Shown here in pieces: positions 45,096 through 54,225 of a DNA stretch of 64,000 nucleotides. The translations under genes and the position numbers were made by a program. The stretch covers positions 186,001 through 250,000 of the forward strand of contig CAXXHY010000015.1 of NCBI GenBank assembly GCA_963667575.2, read 5' to 3'. The stretch comes from G963665495 sp963667575. GTDB lineage: Bacteria; Desulfobacterota; Desulfovibrionia; Desulfovibrionales; Desulfovibrionaceae. Each line of letters begins with the position of its first letter. Position 1 is the first letter of the stretch. The notes below the pieces were generated by a model. It saw nothing but the letters and a program-made list of their open reading frames with translations, did not search any database and had not been told where the DNA came from.

Positions 45096-46115
45096 CTAGA
45101 TACCGCGTTCGGCCATGTAGGCAATCAGGTCGCCGACGCGTGTGGAGTATCCCCATTCGTTGTCGTACCAGGAATACACCTTGGCCAGGTTGCCGGACTG
45201 CACAACGGTGAAGTCGGCATCAACGATGGAGGAAAGAGGGTTACCAATGAAATCCGAAGATACGAATGCTTCGGTGCAATAGCCCATGATACCCTTGAGG
45301 TAGGTCTCGGAAGCCTCTTTCAGAGCGGCCTTGAGACCATCAGTGGTGGTGTCTTTTTCCAGAATGGCGACAAAGTCCACCAGGGAAACCGTAGGTGTAG
45401 GAACGCGGACGGAATAGCCTTCGAAACGTCCCTTCATTTCAGGAATGACCAGAGCAACGGCCTTGGCGGCACCGGTGCTTGTGGGGATCATGTTGCAGGC
45501 AGCTGCACGTGCGCGGCGCAGGTCCTTGTGGGGCAGATCCAGAATACGCTGGTCATTGGTGTAGGAGTGAACGGTTGTCATAACGCCTTTGACGATGCCG
45601 AACTTCTCATGCATGACCTTGACCACGGGAGCCAGGCAGTTGGTCGTGCAGGAGGCGTTGGAGATGATCACGTGCTTGTCCGGATCATACAGGTCGTTGT
45701 TGACGCCCATGACGATGGTGATGTCTTCTTCCTTGGCCGGAGCGGAGATGATGACGCGCTTGGCGCCGGCATCCACATGCAGCTTGGCCTTGGGGCCGGT
45801 ACGGAAAATACCGGTGGATTCAACTACGACATCCACGCCCATCTTTCCCCAGGGGAGTGCGCTCGGATCGCGTTCGGCCAGGCTTTTTACGACAAAATCA
45901 TCACCGATGAGCATTTTGTCGCCGTCCACCCTGACATCCGCAGCGAAACGGCCGTACGAGGTATCGTGGGCCAGCAGATGGGCATTGGTGTTGATATCAA
46001 AAAGGTCATTAATAGCTACAACTTCCATGACATCGCGATGATGTTCCCAGACAGTCTTAAGTACCTGACGGCCAATACGTCCAAAACCGTTGATGGCTAC
46101 TTTGATTTTGCTCAT
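45096..46115 (-). CDS. gap: Type I glyceraldehyde-3-phosphate dehydrogenase
   Basis: 339 residues. The Rossmann start KVAINGFGRIGRQVLK, the catalytic SNASCTTNCLAPV, and YDNEWGYSTRV at the end define the enzyme. It oxidises glyceraldehyde 3-phosphate with NAD in glycolysis and gluconeogenesis. It starts 3 bp after the GAF-domain gene stops, so the two are one operon. A strong terminator follows. Confidence 0.96.
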   Translation of the reverse strand: MSKIKVAINGFGRIGRQVLKTVWEHHRDVMEVVAINDLFDINTNAHLLAHDTSYGRFAADVRVDGDKMLIGDDFVVKSLAERDPSALPWGKMGVDVVVESTGIFRTGPKAKLHVDAGAKRVIISAPAKEEDITIVMGVNNDLYDPDKHVIISNASCTTNCLAPVVKVMHEKFGIVKGVMTTVHSYTNDQRILDLPHKDLRRARAAACNMIPTSTGAAKAVALVIPEMKGRFEGYSVRVPTPTVSLVDFVAILEKDTTTDGLKAALKEASETYLKGIMGYCTEAFVSSDFIGNPLSSIVDADFTVVQSGNLAKVYSWYDNEWGYSTRVGDLIAYMAERGI

Positions 46116-46118
46116 AAA

Positions 46119-46679
46119 TTAATCCTCAAAAACTTGGTAAGTATATTCGTGCGCTAGCTGCTGAGCTCTCTTCAGAGCGGAGTACATGCGCGCGTTTTCC
46201 AAAGCCAGGCCGGATAAATCCGCAATACAGCGCAGAAAATCCAGTTCTTCCTGGTCAAAAGTCCGTTCTTCACCGGAGTAGACACGCACGGAGCCAATGA
46301 CCCGTTCGCCTCCGACGGTGAGCGGAGCAACTACGAGAGAGCACAAGCCCTCTTTGCTGGCCTCTTCCGGGTATTGAAATCTGGAATCCGAACGTACGTC
46401 CGCGATCTTGACGATTTCACCCTTCATTACTTCCTGATCAAGCTTGGATTTAGCAACCTCCACAGGGCCCTTTTTGGCATAGCGTTCGGACAGTCCGAAA
46501 TGGGCGCCGGGCTCCAATGTTTTTCCATCCTTGCTCAACAAACGAATGAAACAGCCTTTGGCACCCATGCCCTTGGTTGTTTCTTCCGCAATTTTGGTCA
46601 AAACATCTGCAGGCTTGAGACTGAGGTTGATGATTCTGGCGACCTCATAAATGACCTTGTACAATCCACTGGATGGCAT
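46119..46679 (-). CDS. GAF-domain protein
   Basis: 186 residues; one GAF domain (about 20-165) with KGCFIRLLSKDGKTLEPGAHFGLS and LCSLVVAPLTVGGERVIGSVRVYS. No enzymatic or DNA-binding output domain is attached. It lies directly upstream of gap in the same operon, which suggests a small-molecule or redox-responsive partner or regulator of central carbon metabolism, but nothing in the sequence identifies the ligand. AAGGAGG precedes the ATG. Confidence 0.9.
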   Translation of the reverse strand: MPSSGLYKVIYEVARIINLSLKPADVLTKIAEETTKGMGAKGCFIRLLSKDGKTLEPGAHFGLSERYAKKGPVEVAKSKLDQEVMKGEIVKIADVRSDSRFQYPEEASKEGLCSLVVAPLTVGGERVIGSVRVYSGEERTFDQEELDFLRCIADLSGLALENARMYSALKRAQQLAHEYTYQVFED

Positions 46680-46726
46680 AATGCAGCCTCCTTTTTACGG
46701 GTTGAGGTATAAGGTTACTGTTACCG

Positions 46727-46939
46727 TCAGACTATTACTTCCTGTTGACGATTTCGAATGAATTTCGCGTTAAACCAAATTACTATTCCAATACACATTT
46801 GGCCAAAAAAAGCTAGTGCGAACGCTTTGTTTGTTATCGATGTCTGCCGCCTTCCACTCGTATCTTTTTTCAACCAAAATTTCTTAAACCAGAGGCGAGC
46901 TACAAACATCAATAAAATTAAAATGATAAATGTCAACAA
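46727..46939 (-). CDS. Small predicted membrane protein
   Basis: 70 residues from a TTG start. Two hydrophobic helices (about 1-18 and 40-60) flank a basic loop (FKKFWLKKDTSGRRQTS). No convincing ribosome-binding site and no family. It lies 23 bp after the Rsm22-like gene and before the GAF-gap operon. It may be real, but could be a chance frame. Confidence 0.4.
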   Translation of the reverse strand: MLTFIILILLMFVARLWFKKFWLKKDTSGRRQTSITNKAFALAFFGQMCIGIVIWFNAKFIRNRQQEVIV

Positions 46940-46961
46940 TGCGAGTTCGGTCTCACATCGG

Positions 46962-48119
46962 TCAATCGTTCACCGTAACCAGCAATGCGCCGGATTTACC
47001 ATCCTGTTTTCCCTGAGAAGTATAGGACAAGATCCTGCCTTGCCAGAGATTTGCGGAAGCTTTGTCTTCCACCAGAAGCAGTCCCTCCGAACTGCAGCCA
47101 TAGGCTGCCGGGGGTCTGCCCGAGCGCACAAAGACGTTCGATACGATTCTGGCCGGAGATGCCGCTGGAGCTTCAGGCTTTTCCTGCGCCCCCTTTCCGA
47201 ACAGGCCGAAACTCAAGCTCAGTCCATCCTTGTCAAGCCCGGCCAGTCTGGTCAAATTGCGCAGGTCGGAGGATACGCCCATGCCCTTGAAATTGAAATG
47301 GCACCAACCGCTCTTCTGCCGACCCTGCAAGGGGCATTCTTCCTGATGTGTGCACGGAGCCAGAGCCTCAAAACCCGATTTCAACACCTCATTGCGCAGC
47401 ATGGAAATCAAATTGCCTCCGATTCGGGTTCCGGGCTCAACAGCAAGCAGTCTCCCCTCCGGGGACAGGCGTGAAGTGGCCAGACGAACGAACTCCTTTA
47501 TCTGTTGGAAGCCGTCACGTCCGCGTTTGCCGCCAGTCTCGTTCAACACATTGCACACACTCAATAAATGTATGTTGGAATGACTTTCCAACGCTTTTTT
47601 CAATGGCGCATGATGGATGTCAATTTTCCATGAGTTCCCGGCCCCGGATTTTTTCATTACCTCGTGCAATATTTCCGAGCCGATGTTCATAATTTTTTTG
47701 GAGCGATCGGAACAGATGAAGGTGAGCTGCTTTTCGCGCAGATCCGGGCGGGCCAGCCACAGCGCCAAAGGAAATGTCAACGGTCCGCTGCCAAGGTCCA
47801 GAATACGTGCCTGACCTGGAAAATCAAGATTCAAATCCACCAGCAACCGTGTCAGCCGGTGAAGATTCCAGGGCAGGAAATAGCAGACATACGCGGAAAA
47901 ATGCGGAGGGGACTGCAAATAGCCCTGGCCAAGTTCACCACGTTGACAGGTCAGCATACGGGACAGCTGTTGCACCTTTTGCGGAAGCAACGCACGATGC
48001 TTGGGCTTCAATTGCAGGATACGGGGCAGCAGTTTCTCCACCTGCCCCAGCTCCTCGGATATACGGGCATCCTCGGGGCCTCCAGAGGGGTCAAAAAAAT
48101 TTCGATAACAATCAGACAT
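46962..48119 (-). CDS. Rsm22-like small-ribosomal-subunit methyltransferase
   Basis: 385 residues. The first third is helical; the SAM fold starts at QARILDLGSGPLTFPLALWL, with VCNVLNETGG and LLAVEPGTRIGGNLISMLRNEVL further on. A cysteine cluster (APCTHQEECPL ... WCHF) is the hallmark of the Rsm22 family. In mitochondria Rsm22 acts in ribosome assembly; the bacterial target is not established. The gene overlaps the stop of the RACo-like gene (position 48119), so it is translationally coupled to it. Confidence 0.82.
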   Translation of the reverse strand: MSDCYRNFFDPSGGPEDARISEELGQVEKLLPRILQLKPKHRALLPQKVQQLSRMLTCQRGELGQGYLQSPPHFSAYVCYFLPWNLHRLTRLLVDLNLDFPGQARILDLGSGPLTFPLALWLARPDLREKQLTFICSDRSKKIMNIGSEILHEVMKKSGAGNSWKIDIHHAPLKKALESHSNIHLLSVCNVLNETGGKRGRDGFQQIKEFVRLATSRLSPEGRLLAVEPGTRIGGNLISMLRNEVLKSGFEALAPCTHQEECPLQGRQKSGWCHFNFKGMGVSSDLRNLTRLAGLDKDGLSLSFGLFGKGAQEKPEAPAASPARIVSNVFVRSGRPPAAYGCSSEGLLLVEDKASANLWQGRILSYTSQGKQDGKSGALLVTVND

Positions 48120-49705
48120 TATTCCCCATACTCAAAATTCATGGCTTTTACGTACATGTTATTAAAATTCTCCTTTTCAGCCAATTCCAGCACACTGGAA
48201 CGGCCCGCTATTTCAGCCGCCCATGCACGGGCATCCGGACGCTGCAGGAACAACACCGCACCCTGCAAAGACGTATTGCCCATCACCCGCGTACGTGCTG
48301 CCATTCCAGGCGGCAGAAAACCGAGCTGCTCGAGATTGTTCGCACCCACATGAGCTCCGAACGCCCCGCTCAGATAAATCGCCTTCAAATCCGACGTCCG
48401 CATTCCGGCTTCTTTCTGCAGACAGGCCACCGCGACATTGAACGCCGCTTTGACCTTGAGAATTTCTTCCACATCCGAGGCAAACAGACGGGCGTCGTTG
48501 GCAAAACCGGCCAGAGGCAGACTATTTTCCCCTCGCGCCAGTTCAAGCTGCCTTATGATACGAAGCCCCAATGGAGATGCGGGGTTCTCCGAAAAATGGC
48601 CTTCCTTTGTCAGCGCGCCCATACGCAGCAGATGAGACAGCAGAGACAGATAGGCAGCGCCGGAAAGACTGCTGCCCTGTTCCTTTTCCTCGAAAAAAAG
48701 TGGAAACGGTCCCGAGGGACGCATTTCAAAAGATATTGCCGTGCCGGGTCCGGCAACATTGCCGTACGCCAGCCCCACCCCTTCCAGAGCCGGTCCCATG
48801 GGCACGCTGGATGTCAAAAAGGAATTCTGGTCGGGAGCCAGGACGAACTCACCGTTGGTCCCCAGATCGGCAAGCAAATAAGGCGGTTCGGGAGCCGATT
48901 CCTGTCCCATGGTCAACCAGGCCAGTCCGGCGCTGAGGTCGCCCCCCACAAAGGGTGCCAGCAAGGGAGGGATATACGCTGAAAAAAAACTGTCCTGCCA
49001 TTCCAGACGTTCCTCTGCACCCCCTGCGTACTCCAGATGGTAGGGAGCGTGGGAAAGGCAGTCAACTGCCCTGTCGAGAAGAACGTAGGTCATGGCGGAA
49101 TTTCCTGCAATACAACATTGCTCAACCGCCCCAAGCGGGGCCAGTTCCCGAACAATGGCATCCAGACGCTGCAAGACCAGCGCCCGCAGACGTGCTCTGC
49201 CCTGGGGCTTCAAGGCGAACGCGAGCCTGGACATCACCTCGCTGCCGGCCCCAAGCTGGGGATTAAGTTCGGATCCGGCCCGAACCGGCGTTCCATCCCG
49301 CAGAGCCTGCCACTGCAGGCTGGTTGTTCCCAGGTCCAGCGCCAGGGACAACGATCTGCTACCAGCCTCGACATCCGCGGCTACCTGCCAGGAGCGTCGG
49401 CGGCCCGTCCTCTGCGGCAATTGCACACGCATACCGTCCTGGCTTTGATGCAGACAGGAAAGACGCCATCCGTCCGTCAATTCCTGCGGAGAGAAAAAAC
49501 GCTCTTCCGCCTTGGTGGGTTGCAGAGGTTCAGGAGCCTGCAATACGCGTACTTTGCACTGGCCGCAGCGGCCGAGCCCGGAACAAAGAGCCGGTGCTTC
49601 AAAACGCCCGCTGAGAAATATGGACTCCACCAGCCGTTCATCCGAGACGGCTTCTATCTCATCCGTACGCCCTGCTGCATCTTCAAGGAAAATGCGTACC
49701 CGCAC
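48119..49705 (-). CDS. RACo-like reductive activator (2Fe-2S plus ASKHA domain, DUF4445)
   Basis: 528 residues. The N-terminal ~95 residues form a plant-type [2Fe-2S] ferredoxin with LCSGLGRCGQCKVRV and a later Cys in LSCLH. The rest is the ASKHA domain of the corrinoid-protein activator family: LALDLGTTSLQWQAL, CCIAGNSAMTYVLL, LADLGTNGEFVLA, AYLSGAFGAHVG. Such proteins reduce inactive Co(II) corrinoid with ATP. No corrinoid methyltransferase is in the window, so the target is elsewhere or different. The ATG is at 49705; it overlaps the Rsm22-like gene. Confidence 0.9.
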   Translation of the reverse strand: MRVRIFLEDAAGRTDEIEAVSDERLVESIFLSGRFEAPALCSGLGRCGQCKVRVLQAPEPLQPTKAEERFFSPQELTDGWRLSCLHQSQDGMRVQLPQRTGRRRSWQVAADVEAGSRSLSLALDLGTTSLQWQALRDGTPVRAGSELNPQLGAGSEVMSRLAFALKPQGRARLRALVLQRLDAIVRELAPLGAVEQCCIAGNSAMTYVLLDRAVDCLSHAPYHLEYAGGAEERLEWQDSFFSAYIPPLLAPFVGGDLSAGLAWLTMGQESAPEPPYLLADLGTNGEFVLAPDQNSFLTSSVPMGPALEGVGLAYGNVAGPGTAISFEMRPSGPFPLFFEEKEQGSSLSGAAYLSLLSHLLRMGALTKEGHFSENPASPLGLRIIRQLELARGENSLPLAGFANDARLFASDVEEILKVKAAFNVAVACLQKEAGMRTSDLKAIYLSGAFGAHVGANNLEQLGFLPPGMAARTRVMGNTSLQGAVLFLQRPDARAWAAEIAGRSSVLELAEKENFNNMYVKAMNFEYGE

Positions 49706-49785
49706 TCCGTAGCCTCCAAAAACAAATTCGTCCCCAAAAAAATCGGAACTATATATTTTAAACTTATTTTACAGGTCCCGCAAGC

Positions 49786-50655
49786 TCAACCGCCCAGAGC
49801 GATGAAAGCAGCGCCCACACACATCAGGCCGGCACCTCCCAGACGGGTGGCAAAATGGGTCTCCTTGAACCACAACGCCCCGTATAATACTGAAAAAAGG
49901 CAGCTTAGCCTTTTGATGGCAATCATGTAAGCAGCATTGATGAGAGAAATGGAAAAGAAGTGACAAAAAATATGCCCGAAAAAAATACAGCTGATCAATA
50001 CGCCCGAACGTATATTCCGCTGAAACGCGCGCGGTGTAACTTTGCCTGCAGCAAGCAAAATGGCCACGGCGACAACATTCTGAATACAGAAAAAAAGCAT
50101 TGCTGCGTACATGGGCGAGGATAACACTATCATTTTCTTTCCCATGACAGATGCCAGGCCAAATATGGTCGCTGCAATGAGCACCAGAACAGTTCCTTTT
50201 TCGCTGAGAATGGATTTGAACGGAGCAAGCAAGGCCCGTGCGTTCCATTGTTGGATATTGATCATGTAGCTGCCGGCCACAATCACCAGAACCCCCAATC
50301 CACCCCAGAGGTTCGGCAGTTCGTCAAGGAACAGATATCCGGTCAGCAGGACCACCGCCGGCGTGACCGCCATGAACGGTACGGAAAGGGAAAGCTGTCC
50401 CTCCTTGACTCCCCAGAGGTAACAGAAATAGCCAATCAGATTTATCGGGAGCAAAAGGAACAAGGTCTGCCAGAACCCCGGCTCCAAATGGGGAGTAGGC
50501 ACGAAACACATGCCAATGACAAAAAACGGCAAACTGTAGGCAAGCGGATATGCGGCCGTCTCGAAAAGATCCAGATCCTTCAGACACCCCTTGACCACTG
50601 CGGCTTCCGTGGCATTGAACAATGCCGTCAGCAACGCGAATGAAAACCAGAGCAT
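49786..50655 (-). CDS. EamA/DMT-superfamily transporter
   Basis: 289 residues with about ten hydrophobic helices in two repeats, a typical drug/metabolite transporter layout. Recognisable stretches are FALLTALFNATEAAVVKGCLKD at the start, GVLVIVAGSYMI closing the first repeat, and a short LGGAGLMCVGAAFIALGG end. The substrate is unknown. It lies 63 bp after the response regulator on the same strand, so co-transcription is possible. Confidence 0.88.
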   Translation of the reverse strand: MLWFSFALLTALFNATEAAVVKGCLKDLDLFETAAYPLAYSLPFFVIGMCFVPTPHLEPGFWQTLFLLLPINLIGYFCYLWGVKEGQLSLSVPFMAVTPAVVLLTGYLFLDELPNLWGGLGVLVIVAGSYMINIQQWNARALLAPFKSILSEKGTVLVLIAATIFGLASVMGKKMIVLSSPMYAAMLFFCIQNVVAVAILLAAGKVTPRAFQRNIRSGVLISCIFFGHIFCHFFSISLINAAYMIAIKRLSCLFSVLYGALWFKETHFATRLGGAGLMCVGAAFIALGG

Positions 50656-50718
50656 CCGCGTCTCAGCTTTTCGAAAAATTCGTACCAGAGGAAATGAAAC
50701 AGAAGCGGCACGAGGAGC

Positions 50719-51087
50719 TTACTCTCCCAGGGCCCGCTTGACTGTTGCCACCAGTTTAACCGTGTCTATGGGCTTGGAAAACGTTTCCACAACTTCAAAA
50801 ATATTCGCCAGCTCGAGAATGGAATCGGGATTGAACGCTTCTCCACCGGAGATGGCGATTATCTTATGGTTCTTATTGTACTTGACTATCTCGCCGATGA
50901 CCTGAAGTCCGCCCTTTTTGGGAAGGAAAATATCGATGATGCTCAAATCAATAGGCCTGTCCTTGGCCAGCTGAAGCGCTTCTTCTCCGTCCGCAGCCTC
51001 AACAATGCCGTAGCCTTCGTCTTCGAGCAAGCCTTTCAACAGTTCTCTGATCATGGGAGAGTCATCAACTACAAGTATTGTCTTCAC
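50719..51087 (-). CDS. Stand-alone response regulator
   Basis: 122 residues from a GTG at 51087 with GAGGTGG in front; an upstream start at 51138 would only add a weakly supported extension. Receiver features: VVDDSP (Asp8-Asp9), phospho-acceptor Asp52 in SIIDIFLPKKGG, and FSKP lysine. The Ser-Gly-Gly stretch at AISGGEAFN replaces the usual T/S-A pair. No output domain. It lies 130 bp after the Hpt-containing kinase on the same strand and is a plausible phospho-partner. Confidence 0.9.
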   Translation of the reverse strand: MKTILVVDDSPMIRELLKGLLEDEGYGIVEAADGEEALQLAKDRPIDLSIIDIFLPKKGGLQVIGEIVKYNKNHKIIAISGGEAFNPDSILELANIFEVVETFSKPIDTVKLVATVKRALGE

Positions 51088-51218
51088 GGTACGCCACCTC
51101 GCTCTGTCAATTTTACTGATTTGAATGCTCACCGTCAAAACGGAACATCTGTTTCTATTTATTGATAAATAGCTATTGAGGTTCTGTCAAACGTATCAAT
51201 ATACCCTACAGGCTGGAC

Positions 51219-54125
51219 TCACTCTGTCACTGCATGCTCTTCGCGAAGGATATCGCAAACAACTTTCATTTCTCTTTCCAGAGATTCAAGCAATGCAATA
51301 GCAGTGGTACTTTCCTCAAGATTCAGCTCATATTCCAGATCTCGAGCCAAAGCACTGGCCTTTGCCGCTCCGATTGTGGATGATCCACCTTTCAGCATAT
51401 GAGCGATCCGTATGGATTCTGATTTATCATTTGTATCAATAGCCTGGCGCAACTGTTTCAGATCCCTTTCTGCATCGCGTAAATATACTTTTTCCAGGCG
51501 CTTCAACAACTTTTCATTGCCTTGCAACAGATTCAATGCAGTAGCACGGCCTGTCATTCCGGACTCCAGGGTATCGGGACTAATCTCTGTCACCACTTCG
51601 GTATCCCCAGCAGTTTCTGTCGCTGTATCTTCATCGCGCCCAGGTGCTGGGGAAGAGTCCGCGGCAGGGACTTCCCCAGAGGGAGTGAGAACCTGGACAA
51701 TCACCTCGGAAAGTTTTCTCAATTCAATGGGTTTGGAAATATAGCCGTTCATGCCGACTTCCAGAAAACGCTGTTTGTCTCCGGGCAGCGCGTGCGCCGT
51801 CATGGCCACAATCGGAATGTCGTTGGGAACGGCCAGATCATTGGAGCTGCGAATTTGTTCCGTGGCTGAAATTCCGTCCAGGATGGGCATCTGCACATCC
51901 ATCAGCACCAGGTCCACTTTTTCTTTTTTGAGCAGATCCAGGGCTTCCTGCCCATTGGTGGCCACAAGCACTTCATTGTTGCGCCCCTGCAAATAGCGTG
52001 TTGCCAGTTCTCTGTTCAGGGCATTGTCCTCGGCAAGCAGAATGCGCAGTTTATCCGGCGTCACAACCTTTTTCTTGGTTTTTTCCTCGGTATCAGTATC
52101 GACCACCTTGTTCTTGTCGCCAAGTTTGAAAGGCATTCTGCATGTAAAAGTCGACCCGCCCCCTTCGCGGCTTTTCAGAGTCAGGCTGCCGCCCATCATG
52201 GCCACGAGACGCTTGGAAATGGTCAACCCCAACCCCGTGCCCCCGTATTGGCGGGTCGTGGACCCGTCCGCCTGCTGAAAACTCTCGAAAATGATCTTTC
52301 GTTGCTCCGGCGCGATACCGATTCCCGTATCTGAGACAGCGATGGACACATGGCACATGCCCGTCACGCTGCACGCGCCTTCCGAACGGACATGGATGCT
52401 TATGGCGCCTTTTTCCGTAAACTTCACCGCATTGGCCAGGAGATTGTTAAGCACCTGGCGCAGCCGGTTGGGATCGCCCTGGATCACTCGCGGAACATCA
52501 GGGGAAATTTGCAATTCCAGCTCAAGCCCCTTTTTGGATGCCTGATAGGAATGAATATTCTGCGTGAGTTCCAGCAGTCTCCACAAATCAAAATGCAGCA
52601 CCTCCAAAACGAGCTTCCGAGCTTCGATTTTGGAAAAATCCAGAATATCGTTGATGATGGCCAGCAGCGAGGTTCCGGATTCGCGCACCATCTCCAGGGC
52701 GCGCCGCTGGTCCACGATGTCCGTACAGGTCAGAGACATCTCGGTCATCCCCAGGATTACATTCAACGGCGTGCGTATTTCGTGGCTCATGTTGGCGAGG
52801 AATTGCGACTTCGCCCGTGTGGCCACTTCCGCTCTCTTGCGCGCCTGCACCAGCTTGGCTTCGGTGCGTTTGCGTTCCTCGATCTCCTGCTCCAGTTGTT
52901 TGACGGCCTTTTCCAGTTCGGCGGTGCGTTCGCGTACGTGCTTTTCCATCTCACTGTGCGAGTACATCAACTGGTCCACGGTCTTCTTACGCTCGGTGAC
53001 ATCGTGCGCAATGGCGGTTAGCCCGTCCAGGCCGCCCGCGGAGGTCAAAATGGGCACGCGGATGGTCTCCATCCAACGGATTTCTCCTTCCTTCGTGACA
53101 ATGACCTCTTCCGTAGTCTTGGGTTCCTTCAGCCGCATGACTTCATTGTCGCGGTATTGAAAAATCTGCGCGGTTTCGCTGTCCCAGGCCTCGGCATCGG
53201 TTTTTCCGATAAGCTCCTCCTGGGAAACGCCGCAGACCGAGGCAAAGGCATTGTTGACGGCCACGAACTTGCCGGCCTCATCCTTGAGCCAGACCATGTC
53301 CGGAATATTGTCGAGAATGGCCTGCTGATAGCGCTGCGCCAGCTTCAACGCATCTTCGGCCATCTTGCGGGCGGTAATGTCTATGCCCATGACCATGACC
53401 ACTGGCGCGAGGTCCACATCCGTCATGGGATGGGCATACATATGAAACGTCCGGCCGTCCGTGTACGTCCATTCCCACTGCACAGGGGACTGGGATTTGA
53501 AAAGATTGATGGCCACACACCCGGAGCAGGCTTTCATGGTGTCGTGGATGATTTCAAAACACTTGCGATTGCGGGGGCGGCCGAATTGCTGCCGAAAATA
53601 TCTGTTGGCGTACCGAATGGAATAATCTTCACCCAGTAAAAAGACGAATCCGGGCAAAGATTCCATGTAAAATATCTGTCGTTGCTGCTCCCGTCGCAGT
53701 TCCTCATCCCAACGATAGATATCGGTTATGTCGGTTACATACAGAATGACACGCTGCACATTGCCGGAAGTATCGGTCACGGGCGAATAGGTGTACTTCT
53801 CATAGCGATCGCCCACCTTGTCCTCCACAAACTCTGTGTTAGCCTGGTGCAGGACCCGCTGGAAAATCTCCTTGTGGTCGTAACCGCGATCTTCACCTTC
53901 GAGATCGAACAAATATCTGCCCGTCAATTCCGCGGGCGATGTCACCTGCAATCGTTCCGCGCCCTTGTTGTTGACGGCGAGAATACTCCCGTCAGTGGCC
54001 AGCATATAGGTTGCGTCCGAGGCCGCGGCAATGAGCGCCAAAGCGTCCGGCGACGGCCCCTTGTCCTCCCTCAGGCCCGCCCTCCTGGCTGCATCTTCTG
54101 CTATCGAATCGTTCACTTTGCTCAT
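51219..54125 (-). CDS. Hybrid histidine kinase with three PAS domains, receiver and Hpt
   Basis: 968 residues from ATG 54125, chosen for the GGGGA just before it; a TTG at 54143 is an alternative. No transmembrane helix, so cytoplasmic. Three PAS domains cover about 28-140, 150-255 (with a Cys pair in MKACSGCVA) and 265-385. A coiled coil leads to His448 in MSHEIRTPLN; the HATPase has NLLANAVKFTEKG. The receiver has Asp743 in LMDVQMPILDG and the Hpt carries His909 in IAHMLKGGSS. It therefore holds a complete His-Asp-His relay and should pass phosphate to a receiver such as the one at 50719-51087. It follows the chemoreceptor gene by about 100 bp. Confidence 0.92.
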   Translation of the reverse strand: MSKVNDSIAEDAARRAGLREDKGPSPDALALIAAASDATYMLATDGSILAVNNKGAERLQVTSPAELTGRYLFDLEGEDRGYDHKEIFQRVLHQANTEFVEDKVGDRYEKYTYSPVTDTSGNVQRVILYVTDITDIYRWDEELRREQQRQIFYMESLPGFVFLLGEDYSIRYANRYFRQQFGRPRNRKCFEIIHDTMKACSGCVAINLFKSQSPVQWEWTYTDGRTFHMYAHPMTDVDLAPVVMVMGIDITARKMAEDALKLAQRYQQAILDNIPDMVWLKDEAGKFVAVNNAFASVCGVSQEELIGKTDAEAWDSETAQIFQYRDNEVMRLKEPKTTEEVIVTKEGEIRWMETIRVPILTSAGGLDGLTAIAHDVTERKKTVDQLMYSHSEMEKHVRERTAELEKAVKQLEQEIEERKRTEAKLVQARKRAEVATRAKSQFLANMSHEIRTPLNVILGMTEMSLTCTDIVDQRRALEMVRESGTSLLAIINDILDFSKIEARKLVLEVLHFDLWRLLELTQNIHSYQASKKGLELELQISPDVPRVIQGDPNRLRQVLNNLLANAVKFTEKGAISIHVRSEGACSVTGMCHVSIAVSDTGIGIAPEQRKIIFESFQQADGSTTRQYGGTGLGLTISKRLVAMMGGSLTLKSREGGGSTFTCRMPFKLGDKNKVVDTDTEEKTKKKVVTPDKLRILLAEDNALNRELATRYLQGRNNEVLVATNGQEALDLLKKEKVDLVLMDVQMPILDGISATEQIRSSNDLAVPNDIPIVAMTAHALPGDKQRFLEVGMNGYISKPIELRKLSEVIVQVLTPSGEVPAADSSPAPGRDEDTATETAGDTEVVTEISPDTLESGMTGRATALNLLQGNEKLLKRLEKVYLRDAERDLKQLRQAIDTNDKSESIRIAHMLKGGSSTIGAAKASALARDLEYELNLEESTTAIALLESLEREMKVVCDILREEHAVTE

Positions 54126-54225
54126 CCGTTCCCCATCCCCCAAATTAAGCTCACTTCAATGCACGCAGAAAAGCCGGACGTCATCTGCAATCCCGGTTGT
54201 ATTTCATACCGAATCCGCTGCCGGT

